From positions 1 to 64,000 of the forward strand of contig JAFMOC010000420.1 of assembly GCA_019802505.1 (NCBI GenBank): a DNA stretch of 64,000 nucleotides, written 5' to 3'. Position numbers and translations under genes: made by a program. This document shows, piece by piece, positions 1 to 10,704 of this stretch. How positions within the stretch are numbered: position 1 is the first letter of the stretch; every line of letters begins with the position of its first letter. Source of the stretch: Corydoras sp. C115. Lineage: Eukaryota > Chordata > Actinopteri > Siluriformes > Callichthyidae. The notes below the pieces were generated by a model that was not told the DNA's origin, did not search any database, and was given only the letters and a program-made list of their open reading frames with translations.

Positions 1-830
1 GTCTGACACACATAAGCTTTATGTGATTTTGTTTTGTTTTGTTTGTTTTCTTATTATAACACAAAGTGACATAATGCACTATAATATGAACTTTGTATTT
101 GGATTTAACAGAATATCCTTTACAGAGATAGCACACTTTACCTAATGCCTGTAAACAGAGCTTTCAAAGTTTCATAAACTGTTATAAGCACTTATAAAGT
201 AATTTTCAGTGAAATCTATTACAGTATCCCCTTTTATAAATAGCACCTAACATCCCCAGCCTTGCCTCACAGTCCCTCCGGAATGCTCAGATCAGTTCCG
301 TGTTCAAGATGTGTTTGGCTGGGTCTGAAGAATGTTCCTCTGGAATGTAAATTTCCCAGTCCATTAGATATTGTGTGTTAACCGGCCACCGGATTGATGC
401 AACACATTACCTTAAAGAAGTGCAGGGTCAAAGTCTTAGACTGGATGTTGGGGGGTGGAATTGAGACTTTGGTCGATAGCCAGACCGTGTCCAACCCTGG
501 AGGAAACTGGGGCTTGATCTCCTGTTCCATAAACACTGGATGTGTGAACTCGAAATGGGAAATGTCAATGACCTTGGCTCAGCTCAGTTACTACAGTTTG
601 AACAAAGCTAAACTAGACCGTCTCTATTGGAACTGTGTGTTCACAGGGTCTCTCCCTCAGGAACAAAGTTCCGCTACAGTTCTATCCAGTAACTTGCTGT
701 GGTTATTGCAAATAGTTTGTACAATAAAATACAATTCTTCATACCTGGGTATTAATAAATAACTAAGCACTTAAGTTAAAAGTATATTTTTATATACATA
801 TATGAAATCATATAACAGCACCAATTCACA
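1..830. other. No recognisable gene
   Basis: AT-rich sequence. A 122-codon open frame (394-762, +) ends near an AATAAA, but I recognise no family, splice structure or repeat in it, so I do not call it a gene. Confidence 0.5.
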
Positions 831-843
831 TACAATCATAATT

Positions 844-1096
844 CATCCATTATCTTCTATTTTATCCTCCACTAGGGTTGTGGGGCCTCCATGCCCATCC
901 AGGGGAGAACATTTTGTGCGTCAATTGACCATCCATGTTCCATGTTTTTGGACTGTGGGAGGAAACCGGAGAACCCGGACAAAACCCACACAGACATGGA
1001 GAGAACATGGAAACTCCACCCAGATTGGTATTCGAACCAGGAATCCCTAGCGCTGAAAGGCGAACGAGCTAACCACTAAGCCACCGTGCCATTCCT
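844..1096 (-). repeat. tRNA-headed SINE, minus orientation
   Basis: Reverse complement shows a tRNA-like head with B-box-like GGTTCGAATACC, then a body with the phrase GTTTCCTCCGG-type found in five other copies here. A 13-bp direct repeat, TACAATCATAATT, flanks it at 831-843 and 1097-1109, which is the target-site duplication expected of LINE-mobilised SINEs. Confidence 0.8.
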
Positions 1097-1319
1097 TACA
1101 ATCATAATTATTTAATATAAATATGTAATTGTTATACATTGTTATAACTTCGTGCAAAAAGTAAATGGTGTAAAAGTAGAATAAATACAAGCTATGAGCT
1201 CTGAGGTCATTCAAGGATGGGACAGATACACTGGATGTAAAAATGACTACTTATTAGTGCACTACTTATTCACATAATATTTTAGTTTAGTTTATTCTTA
1301 TCTTTTTATTATATTTTTT

Positions 1320-1717
1320 AGGGGTGAGCTGCAATATTCGCTGATTCGACGATTCGATTCGGAGAACCGTAGTCGACTATGAACCTCATAGTCGAATGTA
1401 CCATTTTGACCACATGGGGGTGCCCATGGCTGCTGCTCAGCATTAGTTTTTACATGAAATGTCTTTGTTTTCGTATATATATATAGCCTTTTGTCAAATA
1501 AAATCATCCTAATTTCTAGAAAGAAAAAGAAAAACAAAAAAAGGTTTTCTTTTGTTAGAAAAACAAGTAAAATATTTTTTAAAAAATCTTTTTAAAAACT
1601 ACGCTTATAGCGCCATCTTGTGGTGAAATTTTAACTGATTCGACTATCAGTCGACTATAGGGAAAATCTGACGAATCAGATTCGACTATAAAAATCTTTA
1701 GTTGAATACACCCCTAA
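1320..1717. mobile_element. Possible non-autonomous hAT-type element
   Basis: About 400 bp bounded by short inverted ends AGGGGTG and CACCCCT, with repeated TAGTCGA/GATTCGACTAT motifs arranged as inverted repeats inside both ends. No transposase is present. The short CAGGGGTG-like ends resemble hAT elements. I could not confirm an exact 8-bp target duplication in the AT-rich flanks. Confidence 0.4.
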
Positions 1718-1901
1718 TATTTTTCATAGATACCTTTTTTTTATAATTTTATGACATTTTAAATATATTTTATACTACTAATTGCAATAAATATATTAAT
1801 AAATATATTATATTATCTTATATGCACACCAAATTACTTTATCTTTTGCACCTTTCACGTTCTATAGAGAATCTTTTAGTTTTTGTTTTACTAGTAAGTT
1901 T

Positions 1902-1955
1902 GTGATTTTAAAATTTGTGTGTGAAGCATTACTTGTAATTTGTATTGCTTTCAAA
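1902..1955 (+). pseudogene. Candidate leader exon of the V pseudogene
   Basis: An ATG opens about 18 codons of hydrophobic leader-like peptide (MILKFVCEALLVICIAFK), the right size for a T-cell receptor V leader exon. No GT donor follows: a T-rich tract and then the N2 LTR element start at once. Removing that element would leave an intron of about 150 bp before the V exon at 3052, close to normal for fish V genes. The call depends on this spacing and on hydrophobicity only. Confidence 0.3.
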
Positions 1956-1959
1956 TTTT

Positions 1960-2911
1960 TTTTTTTTTTTATTATTATTATTAAAAATGGTGTAGGGACA
2001 CCAAACAGAAAGAGGGGAACGAAACGAACAAGACTAACACCGCGATATTACCGAAACAAAGACGTGCACGGGGAAAATGGAAGACGGAAACTAAATACAA
2101 AAAACACCCAGTCACGTGCACAAAATAAACCAATCACCCAACAGAGACAATGAGCAACACAAATGAGGGACAGGTGCCCCAGGCACCTGTGACATACCCC
2201 CTCCCCAATGGTCACGCAAAAGGGATCGGTGGCAGATGGCCTCTGACGCTCGGGAACGGCGACGGGTGGCCCCCAGTGCCCAGGCTATGCAGCGGGCGGT
2301 ACCTGGTGCTCGGACTCCGCTGCGGGCGGTCCCTGGTGCTCGAACTCGGCAGTGGGCGGTCCCTGGTGCTCAGACTCTGCAGCGGGCGGCCTCTGGTACT
2401 CCGGCTCGACGAAGAGCGACCCCTGGTGCTCGGAACACTCCAGATCTTGGGCACGTCTTTCTGTTAGCGATCGCTCGTCTTCCCCGGGAATCAGCTACGC
2501 GGGAGGAAATGCGTACGGTGCTTGCTCCTGGTGAGCGTTTCGTGGGAACGGCTATGCGGAGAAGATTGCATACGCCGGTCCGCTGGATGAAACGCTCCCA
2601 TGGATACAATGTGCGCAGGGATATTGCGCAGCGCTGTACCGTGGTTGAACGTGGAAGGAGAGTCCAGAGACACCGGGCATAAAAACAAAACAGGATTTAT
2701 TATTAAAAATGGTGTAGGGACACCAAACAGAAAGGGGGGAACGAAACGAACAAGACTAACACCGGGATATTACCGAAAAAAAGACGTGCACGTGGAAAAT
2801 GGAAGATGGAAACTAAATACAAAAAACACCCAGTCACGTGCACAAAATAAACACCCAACGGAGACAATGAGTAACACAAATGAGGGACAGGTGCCCCAGG
2901 CATCTGTGACA
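1960..2911 (-). mobile_element. Non-autonomous LTR element, family N2
   Basis: Minus-oriented LTR element. The 5' LTR is 2462-2911, with TG...CA ends. The 3' LTR is truncated at its outer end (about 1968-2194). The internal part is only about 270 bp (2195-2461). A purine tract (GGGAGGGGGTA on the minus strand) abuts the 3' LTR at 2195. The internal part is a minisatellite of roughly 33-bp units (GCGGGCGGTCCCTGGTGCTC core) open in several frames, with no reverse transcriptase or gag. It lies in what was probably the leader intron of the V pseudogene. Because the outer 3' LTR is lost, no TSD can be tested. Confidence 0.8.
2451..2460 (-). promoter_or_regulatory. Self-priming primer-binding site of the N2 element
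   Basis: The + strand reads GCACGTCTTT one base from the 5' LTR. Its complement AAAGACGTGC lies inside the LTR at 2780-2789, 30 nt from a reversed TATTTAG box at 2813-2819, where the RNA should start. This is the layout of Tf1/sushi-type self-priming. Confidence 0.6.
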
Positions 2912-3051
2912 CTGGTAACTATTGATTTCATATTACAAATTTCTAAACTTTATTATTATATATAACATTATTATTTAGAATATATAAATTCTTAGGTTTT
3001 CACAGTTAAATTTACTGTGTAATTAAAATTGTTAAAATATCTTTATTACAG

Positions 3052-3334
3052 AAGCTGATGAAAGCATTACACCAGATGAAACTATGAACTATTCAGTGGA
3101 AGAATGCAGCATCACACTTTCTTGTACATATCAGTATCAATTATCAACACTATATCTCCACTGGTATCAACAAAGACCTGGATTAAACTTACAGTATCTA
3201 GGGATGATGCGGGAATGCTCTTCTGAGGAATTTATAAATTCAAAATAATCTATCATGCTCTATGAAAAAGATAGAAAGAAGAAATTCTCTGTTGCACTAA
3301 AAGATTCTGCACTGTACTACTGTGCCCTGGCGTT
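3052..3334 (+). pseudogene. T-cell receptor alpha/delta V segment, pseudogene
   Basis: V-type immunoglobulin exon after an acceptor AG at 3050-3051. Seen in order: first cysteine in LSCTY, tryptophan in LHWYQQRPG, and the second cysteine in DSALYYCAL. Two lesions kill it: an in-frame TAA at 3246-3248 and a shortened framework 3, where roughly ten residues before DSALYYC are missing. A heptamer CACAGTG follows at 3335-3341, but the expected ACAAAAACC nonamer about 23 nt later has decayed. It belongs to a different V family from the two intact genes downstream. The leader has been split from it by an LTR insertion. Confidence 0.85.
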
Positions 3335-3341
3335 CACAGTG
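3335..3341 (+). promoter_or_regulatory. V recombination signal, heptamer only
   Basis: Consensus CACAGTG directly after the V exon. The region 22-24 nt downstream reads GTTTCAGTA in place of an ACAAAAACC-like nonamer, so the signal is probably dead. Confidence 0.6.
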
Positions 3342-3667
3342 ACAGGAAATACTACAAGGCTGTAGTTTCAGTATGTTTCATAGTATTAAGCATTGTGCTT
3401 CCTAGTGATGTCTGTTTGCAATTTTCTACAATTTCTTTTTTTAACCTTTTAAATATATTAGTTTTTAATCTTTTGAAATGCTTTTCACTGTGATGTCATT
3501 CCAAAAATCTACCCAAATAAATCATTTCACACCTTTTACACTGTTTTTATTTATCAGATAATAGGGATTTCCTTTGTCCCTGATGTTGTGCATCCTATTT
3601 TTGACATGTGAGAATGTTTTGGACACTTGGCAGATACACCCACAACAGGATGTCAATCTATCGCTGA

Positions 3668-3720
<53 letters not shown>

Positions 3721-3729
3721 ACACACACA
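3668..3729. repeat. (CA)n microsatellite
   Basis: About 25 CA units. It merges on the right into the start of an LTR fragment. Confidence 0.95.
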
Positions 3730-4030
3730 GGTGCCTAAGGCACCTGTTCACATTTTGGTTAAATAACTTTTTGTTTCACCATTTTAGTTAATTAGTTAAT
3801 TATTGGTTGTTTTTTGTGCACGTGATCAGGTTTGTTTGTATTTAGTTCTGGTGTCCCCCTTTTACTCTGCACATTGTTACTTTGTGTTACCCTGCTTGCC
3901 GATAGTTAGTTAGTTCCTTTAATAAACCTGTATTTCGCTACCTGAGTGTTGGCTGGCTCCCTTCGGCTCGTTAAACGCCTCGGTTCCGCGCACAAGATAC
4001 GCAGCCTCCCTTAGAGGTGAAAACACAGAC
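3730..4030 (+). mobile_element. LTR fragment related to N1/N2
   Basis: Starts with the family palindrome GGTGCCTAAGGCACC. It then has the shared landmarks in order: TTAATTA tracts, GTGCACGTG, TATTTAG, AATAAA and a GGCTGGCTCCCTTC block. It lacks a clear internal region and TSD. The CA repeat may have expanded at its 5' edge. Confidence 0.65.
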
Positions 4031-4320
4031 ACTATATAGAGGCAATTTAGAGCAATCTATTTTAGAGCTTTAATTCATGTTTTTCAAAATTGGAAGGAAA
4101 TTTGAGAACCCAGAGCAAACCAATGCATACACAAGGAGAACATGGAAACTCCATTCAAATTGACACTATATAGACAGACAATATATAGAGGCAATTTAGA
4201 GCAGCCTATTTTACCTTGAATCCATGTTTTTCAACAGTGGAAGGACATCGGGGAACCCAGAGGAAACCAGCGCATACACAAGGAGAACATGGAAACTCCA
4301 TCCAAATTGGGATTTTTGGC
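4031..4320 (-). repeat. Two degenerate SINE pieces in tandem
   Basis: Two adjacent copies of a phrase around CAAGGAGAACATGGAAACTC (near 4135 and 4285), each preceded by GGCAATTTAGAGCA. Both match the SINE body in minus orientation but are heavily decayed. Confidence 0.55.
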
Positions 4321-4460
4321 TCAATGTTATTTAACAATTTTAGTAAAATAGCTAATGTTTAAACAAACCAAAACACTTTTCTTATCTTATAACTTTATAA
4401 CAATAAGCATATGAGCTGCTCTTCAGCCTAGATAAAAATATCTATATTCATTCTAATATT

Positions 4461-4806
4461 CATTCATTATTCCTTATCTTCCGCTTTATCCTCTATTAGG
4501 GTTGCGGTGGGGTTCCCCATGCCCATCCAGGGGAGAAAGTTTCGGGCGCTGGGCAGATACACCCAGGACAGGGCGCAAACCTATCGCTGGGCACACACTC
4601 AGGACAGGGCGCCAACCTATCGCTGGGCACACACTCACTCACTCACACACACACACTCTACATGGGGCAATTTGGAGAACTCAATTGACTTGATCCATGT
4701 TTTTGGACTGTGGGAGGAAACCGGAGAACCCGGAGGAAACTCCACCCAGATGGGGATTCGAACCGGGAATCCCTAGCACTGAGAGGCGAACGTGCTAACC
4801 ACTACG
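4461..4806 (-). repeat. tRNA-headed SINE, minus orientation
   Basis: Matches the copy at 15901-16248 in reverse, with an ATTCATTCATT tail at the left. It contains a local duplication of a block around CAGGGCGCAAACCTATCGCT. The outermost tRNA head is missing where it meets an LTR fragment. Confidence 0.75.
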
Positions 4807-4990
4807 ATGTGACGTCACGCCACCATCTCCGCATTCCCAGAGTTTATCCGCCAGCGTCTAGTCTCACCACGTACTGGTTATCCCTTTGTGTGTTGCAATA
4901 AAACCCTGTTAACTGTTGTACCTCTGCCTTCCGACTGTTTCGTTCCGAGTAGTGGATCCAACCCGGATTGGTCTATTGACCATAACACTG
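4807..4990 (+). mobile_element. LTR 3' fragment
   Basis: GACGTCACGCC, then AATAAAACCC and an end reading GACCATAACA. It is similar in order to the 3' half of the LTR-like block ending at 17612. Confidence 0.45.
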
Positions 4991-5547
4991 TCTGCTTTAA
5001 AATAAGTTTGGTTTAGCAAAAGCATTTGGAGTAACAGATTTAAAATCTACTTTAAACTGTTTGTAAACTACTGTCTTGTTTTTGAATTAATTACTAACCT
5101 TTATATTAACCTTTAAGCTTACACATTAACAGTTAAACTAGGATGCAACAGGTAGTGTCCTTGTTACACAGCTTCAGGGTCCTGGATTCGAGGACATGGA
5201 GACTGTGAAGGGTTTGGTGTGTTCTTGGTTGTGAAAAGCTATTTAAAAAAACAAAAACATTTTAGCAAGCCTGAATTTGTTAACATAGATTCCCTTCTTT
5301 GATTTGAGTTTTTGGAGAGTTTCTGCTTAAATTAATTAAATGGCACAATTTCAAAATTTTCTGTGATGTAATGGCGATTTTTGTCAATCCTACTAAAATA
5401 ATTAACAATTTTTAAATGTTAAACATAATGAAATGAAACTTTTTTCTATTTTGTTTCTTTTTGGACATTCATTCATTACATTTTGCTTAAATGTCTTTGC
5501 AGGATATCAAACTAGCCTTCCAGAGCTGTTGTTCTGATGTAAACTGC
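4991..5547. other. No recognisable feature
   Basis: AT-rich non-coding sequence without long frames or a repeat that I can place. Confidence 0.5.
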
Positions 5548-5880
5548 TGTAATAGGTACCTAAGGCACCTGTTCCCCTTTAACGTTAATTAGCTTGTGGT
5601 GTCATTCACCATTTAAGTTAATTAACTTGCTTTATTCATTGGTTTGTTTGTGTGCACGTGGTCGGGTGTTTGTATATTTATATACAGTGTTCCTCCGTGC
5701 ACGTCAGCACGTTTCTGTTACCCTGCTTGCCGTTACCCCTTTGTTTCTATGTGCTTTCCCTTTAATAAACCCATATTCCGCTATCTGCTCATTGCCTGGC
5801 TCCCTTCATCATGTTTGAGCGCTTAGGTTTCGCGCATTATATGCACATCCTCCTTTAAAGAGGTTAAGCAGCGTTGTACA
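5548..5880 (+). mobile_element. Solo LTR related to N1/N2
   Basis: Opens TGTAATAGG with the palindrome GGTACCTAAGGCACC. It has a TATATTTATA box, an AATAAA signal and the GCCTGGCTCCCTTC block. I could not find a matching target duplication, so the right boundary is approximate. Confidence 0.65.
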
Positions 5881-6676
5881 ATTCGTCGGTTTATGAGGTG
5901 TGTGTCAATGATCACACCGGTTTGCAAAGCTATAAACTTTAATAAGTTCAAATTATAAAAACTTCATGAGCACGAGTCATCATCGCACATGGGAAGAAGA
6001 AAAACAATATTCCAGTATCCCGCACTCTGATTCAAATTGGCTTACACACATCAGTATGGTGGCTCATAATGACATAATTTAACCAAATTTGAGGGAGTCT
6101 AGAGCCCAGGTAAGCATTTAGTAAAGAATCCCTAGTAAAGGATAAAGCAGAAGATAATGGATGGATGGATGGATGGATGTATATTTTGTTGGTCTATTTT
6201 GTTGGTCTATTTCTATGCAATTTTTCCAGATGTTGGTAACAACTCAGGTAATCCACATACAAAAAAATCTAAAACAAATTAGTTCATGAAATTTAATTAA
6301 AGTAAATTAAAAATAAAAGTATTTAAGATACAGAAAAGTAAAAGGCAAAGAAAACTTTAAAAAATCAGAGGAGATATCCAAAAGCAAAGAAACTCCAGAA
6401 CGATTTTTAAAGTAAAAGTGCTTGTCTTTTAAATGACTACTAAATTTTAGTAAGCATGTTCAATATTTATACCATCATTCTGCTTTACTACACATAAGTA
6501 CATACTTAAATTATTTACTTATTACTTTTGACTGGATTATCTGTATAGGATAATACAGAAGGAATTTATTGTTTTTATACCGGAGTTTAGATGGTTAAGG
6601 TTTATTTTAAGACATTTAAAGTGCCTGTATTGCAATGCCAATATGTAAAAGTTTAAGCATGTTGGTGCTAAAATAG
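5881..6676. other. No recognisable gene
   Basis: AT-rich spacer with a short (GGAT)n run near 6160-6178. Nothing coding is visible. Confidence 0.5.
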
Positions 6677-6844
6677 GAGTGTGTAACGGGCACCCTAGGG
6701 CACCCGTTTTTCTGTCGTCCTGTGCTTTTGTTTTTGGGTTCTGTGTTTGTGTCTTTGTGTAGATGTTAATTAGCTGTTTAGTCCGGGTCACTTTAGTTAA
6801 CTAGCGTCTCTGTGGGATTGGTCTGTGGGTGCACGTGGTGTGTG

Positions 6845-6883
6845 TATTTAGTTCCGGTGTTCCTCGTCGTCTGTGTGCGTCTT
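6845..6883 (+). promoter_or_regulatory. TATA-like box and predicted RNA start in the N1-A LTR
   Basis: TATTTAG at 6845-6851. GTGCGTCTT lies at 6875-6883, 30 nt after the box start, where transcription should begin. The latter is complementary to the sequence just after the LTR at 7058-7066. Confidence 0.6.
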
Positions 6884-7057
6884 AGGTTTATTCTTGTCTC
6901 CTCGTCTCTGTATGCCGTGCTATGTGGTGTTTGGACACCCTAATAAAGTTTTGTTCCTGCCACCTGCGTGCCTGGCTCCCTTCTGCGCGTTAGAGCGCTG
7001 GTATCTGCGTGGTGTTTGCGCAGCCGCGTTTAACCCACGGTAGACGAGTGTGACAAA

Positions 7058-7066
7058 AAGACGCAC
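7058..7066 (+). promoter_or_regulatory. Self-priming primer-binding site, N1-A
   Basis: AAGACGCAC begins two bases after the 5' LTR and pairs over nine bases with GTGCGTCTT at 6875-6883. No TGG-type tRNA primer site is adjacent to the LTR. Confidence 0.6.
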
Positions 7067-7179
7067 CAAATTGTTTTGGGAGCCCAGAGCCCAGGTAGGC
7101 GTTTTTTAAATTTTTCTTTGGGGGGGCCGTATAGCCTCGTACTCGTGGCGCACTCCGCCGTGTCCGCGAGTGCGCCGGT

Positions 7180-8397
7180 ATGCGGAGCCCGCCGTCCCGG
7201 AGCCGGGGGAGCGGCTCAAACAGCGTGAGGGCGGAGTATAGCAACTCCGATGAGGAATGGTTGTGGAGGTTTGGGTATGAGGCGCTCTGTGCGGAGGATG
7301 GCCTTGATCTTATTGAGGTGTCCGATGATGACGGCGAATCATACCTGTATGGGCACATTCTGCCCGTACGCACCCTCCGCATCTCTCCGCAACACCCTCC
7401 GGATCTCACAACCCTCCGGTTTGTTAAACCTCCGGTGGCGAGATCCGGACAAAGAACGCGGCGACGGCGTGGAGTGAAGCGCGAAGCGTGGACTGCGGGG
7501 CAGTCACGTGCCGCGACCGCGCCGGTCCGCGCCGTTTCTAGGTCGCGCTGCGAGGGGGCGGTACCGGAGCCACCGCCCGAGTGTGTGAGTGTGTTGTGTC
7601 CCCCTTCCTCGTATGTGTCGTGTGACCAGTCTGTCGTCCCTATGTCTGATATGTTTGTATCAATGTGTTTGGACGTTGCGGCGGGGGTTTATGTTTTCTG
7701 TGCGCAGGATGGAGAGCCCGAGGTGCCGGCCGAGGTCCGCCCAGCGTGCGTGCCGGCCGAGGTCCGCCCAGCGTGCGTGCCGGCCGAGGTCCACCCAGCG
7801 TGCGTGCCGGCCGAGGTCCACCCAGCGTGCGTGCCTGCCGAGGTCCTGCCTGCGTGCGTGCCTGCCGAGGTCCGCCCAGTGTGCGTGCCCGCCGAGGTCC
7901 ACCCAGCGTGAGTGCCCGCCGAGGTCCGCCCAGCATGCGTGCCCGCCGAGGTCCAGCCAGCATGTGTGCCCGCCGAGGTCCGCCCAGCGTGCGTGCCCGC
8001 CGAGGTCCAGCCAGCATGCGTGCCCACCGAGGTCCTGCCAGCGTGCGAGCCCATCCTGAGGCCCAGGGGCGTTACGCCGCCCATCCCGAAGCCTAGGCGC
8101 ATCACGCCGCCCATCTCGAGGCCCAGGGGCGTCACGCCGCCCATCCCGAGGCCCAGGGGCGTCACGCCGCCCATCCCGAGGCCCAGGGGACCGCGCGCCG
8201 TCCAGCCCGAAGTCAAGGGTTCGCGCGCCGTCCAGCCTGAAGTCAAGGGTCCGCGCGCCGTCCAGCCCGGAGTCAAGGGTCCGCGCGTCGTCCAGCCCGA
8301 AGGGGCGTCCGCCTCGCCACGCCGCCAGGGGGCGTCCGCCTTGCCACGCCGCCAGGGGGCGTCCTCCGGACCACGCCGCCCGTGGGCGTCCACCTGA
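7180..8397 (+). pseudogene. N1 internal repeat protein, one nonsense codon
   Basis: Single frame of about 405 codons broken only by TGA at 7909-7911, where sister repeats have TGC. Residues 1-90 are non-repetitive and acidic, with a conserved block (EEWLWR...LCAEDGLDL...ESYLYGHILP) kept in copies A, B and D. Then follow an arginine-rich linker, a short hydrophobic stretch, and about a dozen 9-residue units of the VPAEVRPAC type (27 bp). Next come 10-residue units of the RGVTPPIPRP type (30 bp) and units near GPRAVQPEVK. No known domain is recognised. It could be a Gag-like packaging protein, but that is only inference from its position after the 5' LTR. Confidence 0.6.
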
Positions 8398-9159
8398 CCC
8401 CGCTGCAAGAGGGCGGGGCCCATTCCTCACCCAACGTGGGCGGCCACCGGACCACGCAGCTAGAGGCCGTGGCTCATTCCTCGCCCGACAAGAGCGTCCA
8501 CCGGACCACGCAGTCGGAGGGCGTGGCCCAGTCCTGATCCGCCGCGGGCGTCCACCTGACCTCGCAGCCGGAGGTCACACACCACACTGTCCACACCGCG
8601 CCCGCAGAGGGCGTCCACCCCGACACAGAACCAATGGACGTGTCACATGCCTCCCCTGCAGAGGGCATCCACCGGAGGGTGCCTATCTAGCCCGACTCAG
8701 GAGGGGCGGACGACCCCTCCCACCCCCCCAGGACTGTTTTTTTTTGGGGTTGTCTTGGTCGCGTCCCCTCGTTACGCGACCGTAAGGGCAAGGGTAGTGT
8801 AACGGGTGCCTAGGGCACCTGTTTTTCTGTCGTCCTGTGCTTTTGTTTTTGGGTTCTGTGTTTGTGTCTTTGTGTAGATGTTAATTAGCTGTTTAGTCCA
8901 GGTCACTTTAGTTAATTAGCGTCTCTGTGGGATTGGTCTGTGGGTGCACGTGGTGCGTGTATTTAGTTCCGGTGTTCCTCGTCGTCTGTGTGCGTCTTAG
9001 GTTTATTCTTGTCTTGTCTCTGTGGTGTTTGGACACCCTAATAAAGTTTTGTTCCTGCCACCTGCATGCCTGGCTGCCTTCTGCGTGTTAGAGCGCTGCG
9101 GATCTGCGTGGTGTTTGCGCAGCCGCGTTTAACCCACGGTAGACGAGCGTGACAGAGTG

Positions 9160-10699
9160 CTAATCAAGGTGCTTCATTTAAAGCAATTGATGAATCATTT
9201 AAAGGGGCCTTAACTCAAAGCCCATGTTTGTGCTTTTATGAAGCAAGATGCCTCATTAAACATTTTGGATTGGAAGATTACCAGTAGCAGGCCATCAGGG
9301 GCTTCAAAGCTTTTTCTGAAGTCTAAAAATATCAGAATTACAGAGTCATTATATTTTGTCCATGGATACTTATAGATTCTTCCTTTCAAGGAAACAAGGA
9401 TGATATTGTCAATTCCACTACATATTTAGGACATACATAAAATTGATCAGTGGGTAGGAAATGTGATACATTAGGAGAATAGACGATAAAAAAACGATGT
9501 TCCCAGAATATGTTTTAATATGTTTGGGGGTCCAAAAAAAACAAACACTTTTCATCATGTTTGCACTATGGTTGTGCCATACCAGATGTGTATTTTCTTA
9601 TTAAAACATTTAGCCAATCACATTTCAGCATCATTTGTTACTAGGATTATCCAAGGTTTCATCTCAATCAACTTGTTGCTTTGATCCAATCAGATTTTGA
9701 ATCGAAGACACCAAGGCCCTCTAGCCTTTTGTTTGGATAAGAGAGTGTTCCACTTCATTTTGAAATTTTCAGTGCGTTATGTCAAAAACATGACTCGACT
9801 TTCGGCATTAGCTTCAATGAAAAGAAAGGAAAATTTAAATTTTTTTTAGGAAAACGGGATGGATAATAATCCATAAAATAATATTGCAATTTTTGGGGGT
9901 TGTGGATGTTTTACCATTGCTAATCATTGTGCCTATATAAAGTGCCAGAATAGGAGAGCGAAAAAGCATGTCCTTGTATCTGCCATACAGTGGATAAAGC
10001 AAAGATGTGGAAACACCAGGTCGCCCCAGAGAATTGCATTGAAAAACAATACTAAAAGCGATGCAGGCTTTTGATTACAACTGAATGCCTAGTATGTTTA
10101 TGAATGCTTTCTTAGAATTATTGTTATCTAAACACTTTTAGATTTTCAAATTGTCATTCCTCATTATTCTTACCATGTTTTGGTTGTTTTTTATCTCAGA
10201 ATAAAGCATTTTGAAGCTGGCTAATATCGTTAAGCTGCAGGTTGTTTTTTTTTTTTTTTTTTTTTGTCTGGAATTCCTAGTATTGATAAGACATTGCACT
10301 ATTGATGAAGACAAGAGAAAAAGGCCAGCATTGTTTAAAATGAGGATAGTTATACATGGACTGTATAAAACTCCTGTTTACAGTCACATTGTTTATTGTT
10401 AAATCTTATATTTAAGTGTAAAATGTTCATCAGTGAATTAGTTTATTTATAAGTAAAAAAATAAAGCAGAGTATTTTTGTATGCAAAAAAATAAAACAGT
10501 GTATGTTTACTTCAATGTTTCAAGTAAATACAGAGTTTTGAAGAATCACAATTGTTCCTCTGTAATCAAGGTTCTTTAATACATTCTCTGTATCATAACT
10601 TTGTGTTTGGATTTAATCCACACCAAATCAAATCTTTAAAATAAAAAAACAAAACAATTTGTAAATCCCTGTGTCTTTTGGATTTACTGCTTGGACAGT
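9160..10699. other. No recognisable gene
   Basis: About 1.5 kb of AT-rich spacer with a T-rich run near 10244-10265. No V segment, splice-signal pair or repeat family was identified. Confidence 0.5.
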
Positions 10700-10704
10700 G
10701 GTGG

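Larger units (their letters stand above)
6682..9154 (+). mobile_element. Complete N1 non-autonomous LTR element, copy A
   Basis: Full-length copy of the N1 family, 2.47 kb. The flanks carry an exact 5-bp target duplication GAGTG (6677-6681 and 9155-9159). The 5' LTR is 6682-7055 (374 bp) and the 3' LTR is 8798-9154 (357 bp), both TGTAAC...TGACA with an AATAAA signal. A purine tract AAGGGCAAGGGTAG abuts the 3' LTR. The interior holds one proline- and valine-rich repetitive frame and no reverse transcriptase, integrase, protease or zinc knuckle. It must therefore rely on enzymes from another element. It lies between the V pseudogene and the first intact V gene. Confidence 0.93.

Noticed and set aside
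394..762. 122-codon ORF as a gene
   Set aside because: No homology, splice context or codon pattern that I can recognise.
802..1079. Short ORFs in the first 1.1 kb
   Set aside because: They lie in a minus-oriented SINE and its flank.
3522..3728. Poly-VC ORF
   Set aside because: Translation of a (CA)n microsatellite.
7056..7110. tRNA-type primer site TTTGGGAGCCC in N1
   Set aside because: It lies about 20 nt from the LTR and matches no tRNA 3' end that I recognise. The self-complementary site next to the LTR fits better.
7733..8062. CRISPR-like regular 27-bp repeats
   Set aside because: The repeats are contiguous with no unique spacers, in a vertebrate LTR element. They are a coding minisatellite.
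7660..8430. Long minus-strand open frames over the N1 repeats (also at 20768-21856, 57229-57877)
   Set aside because: They arise because 27- and 30-bp GC-rich repeats stay open in several frames. The + frame follows the LTR and carries the conserved non-repeat block.
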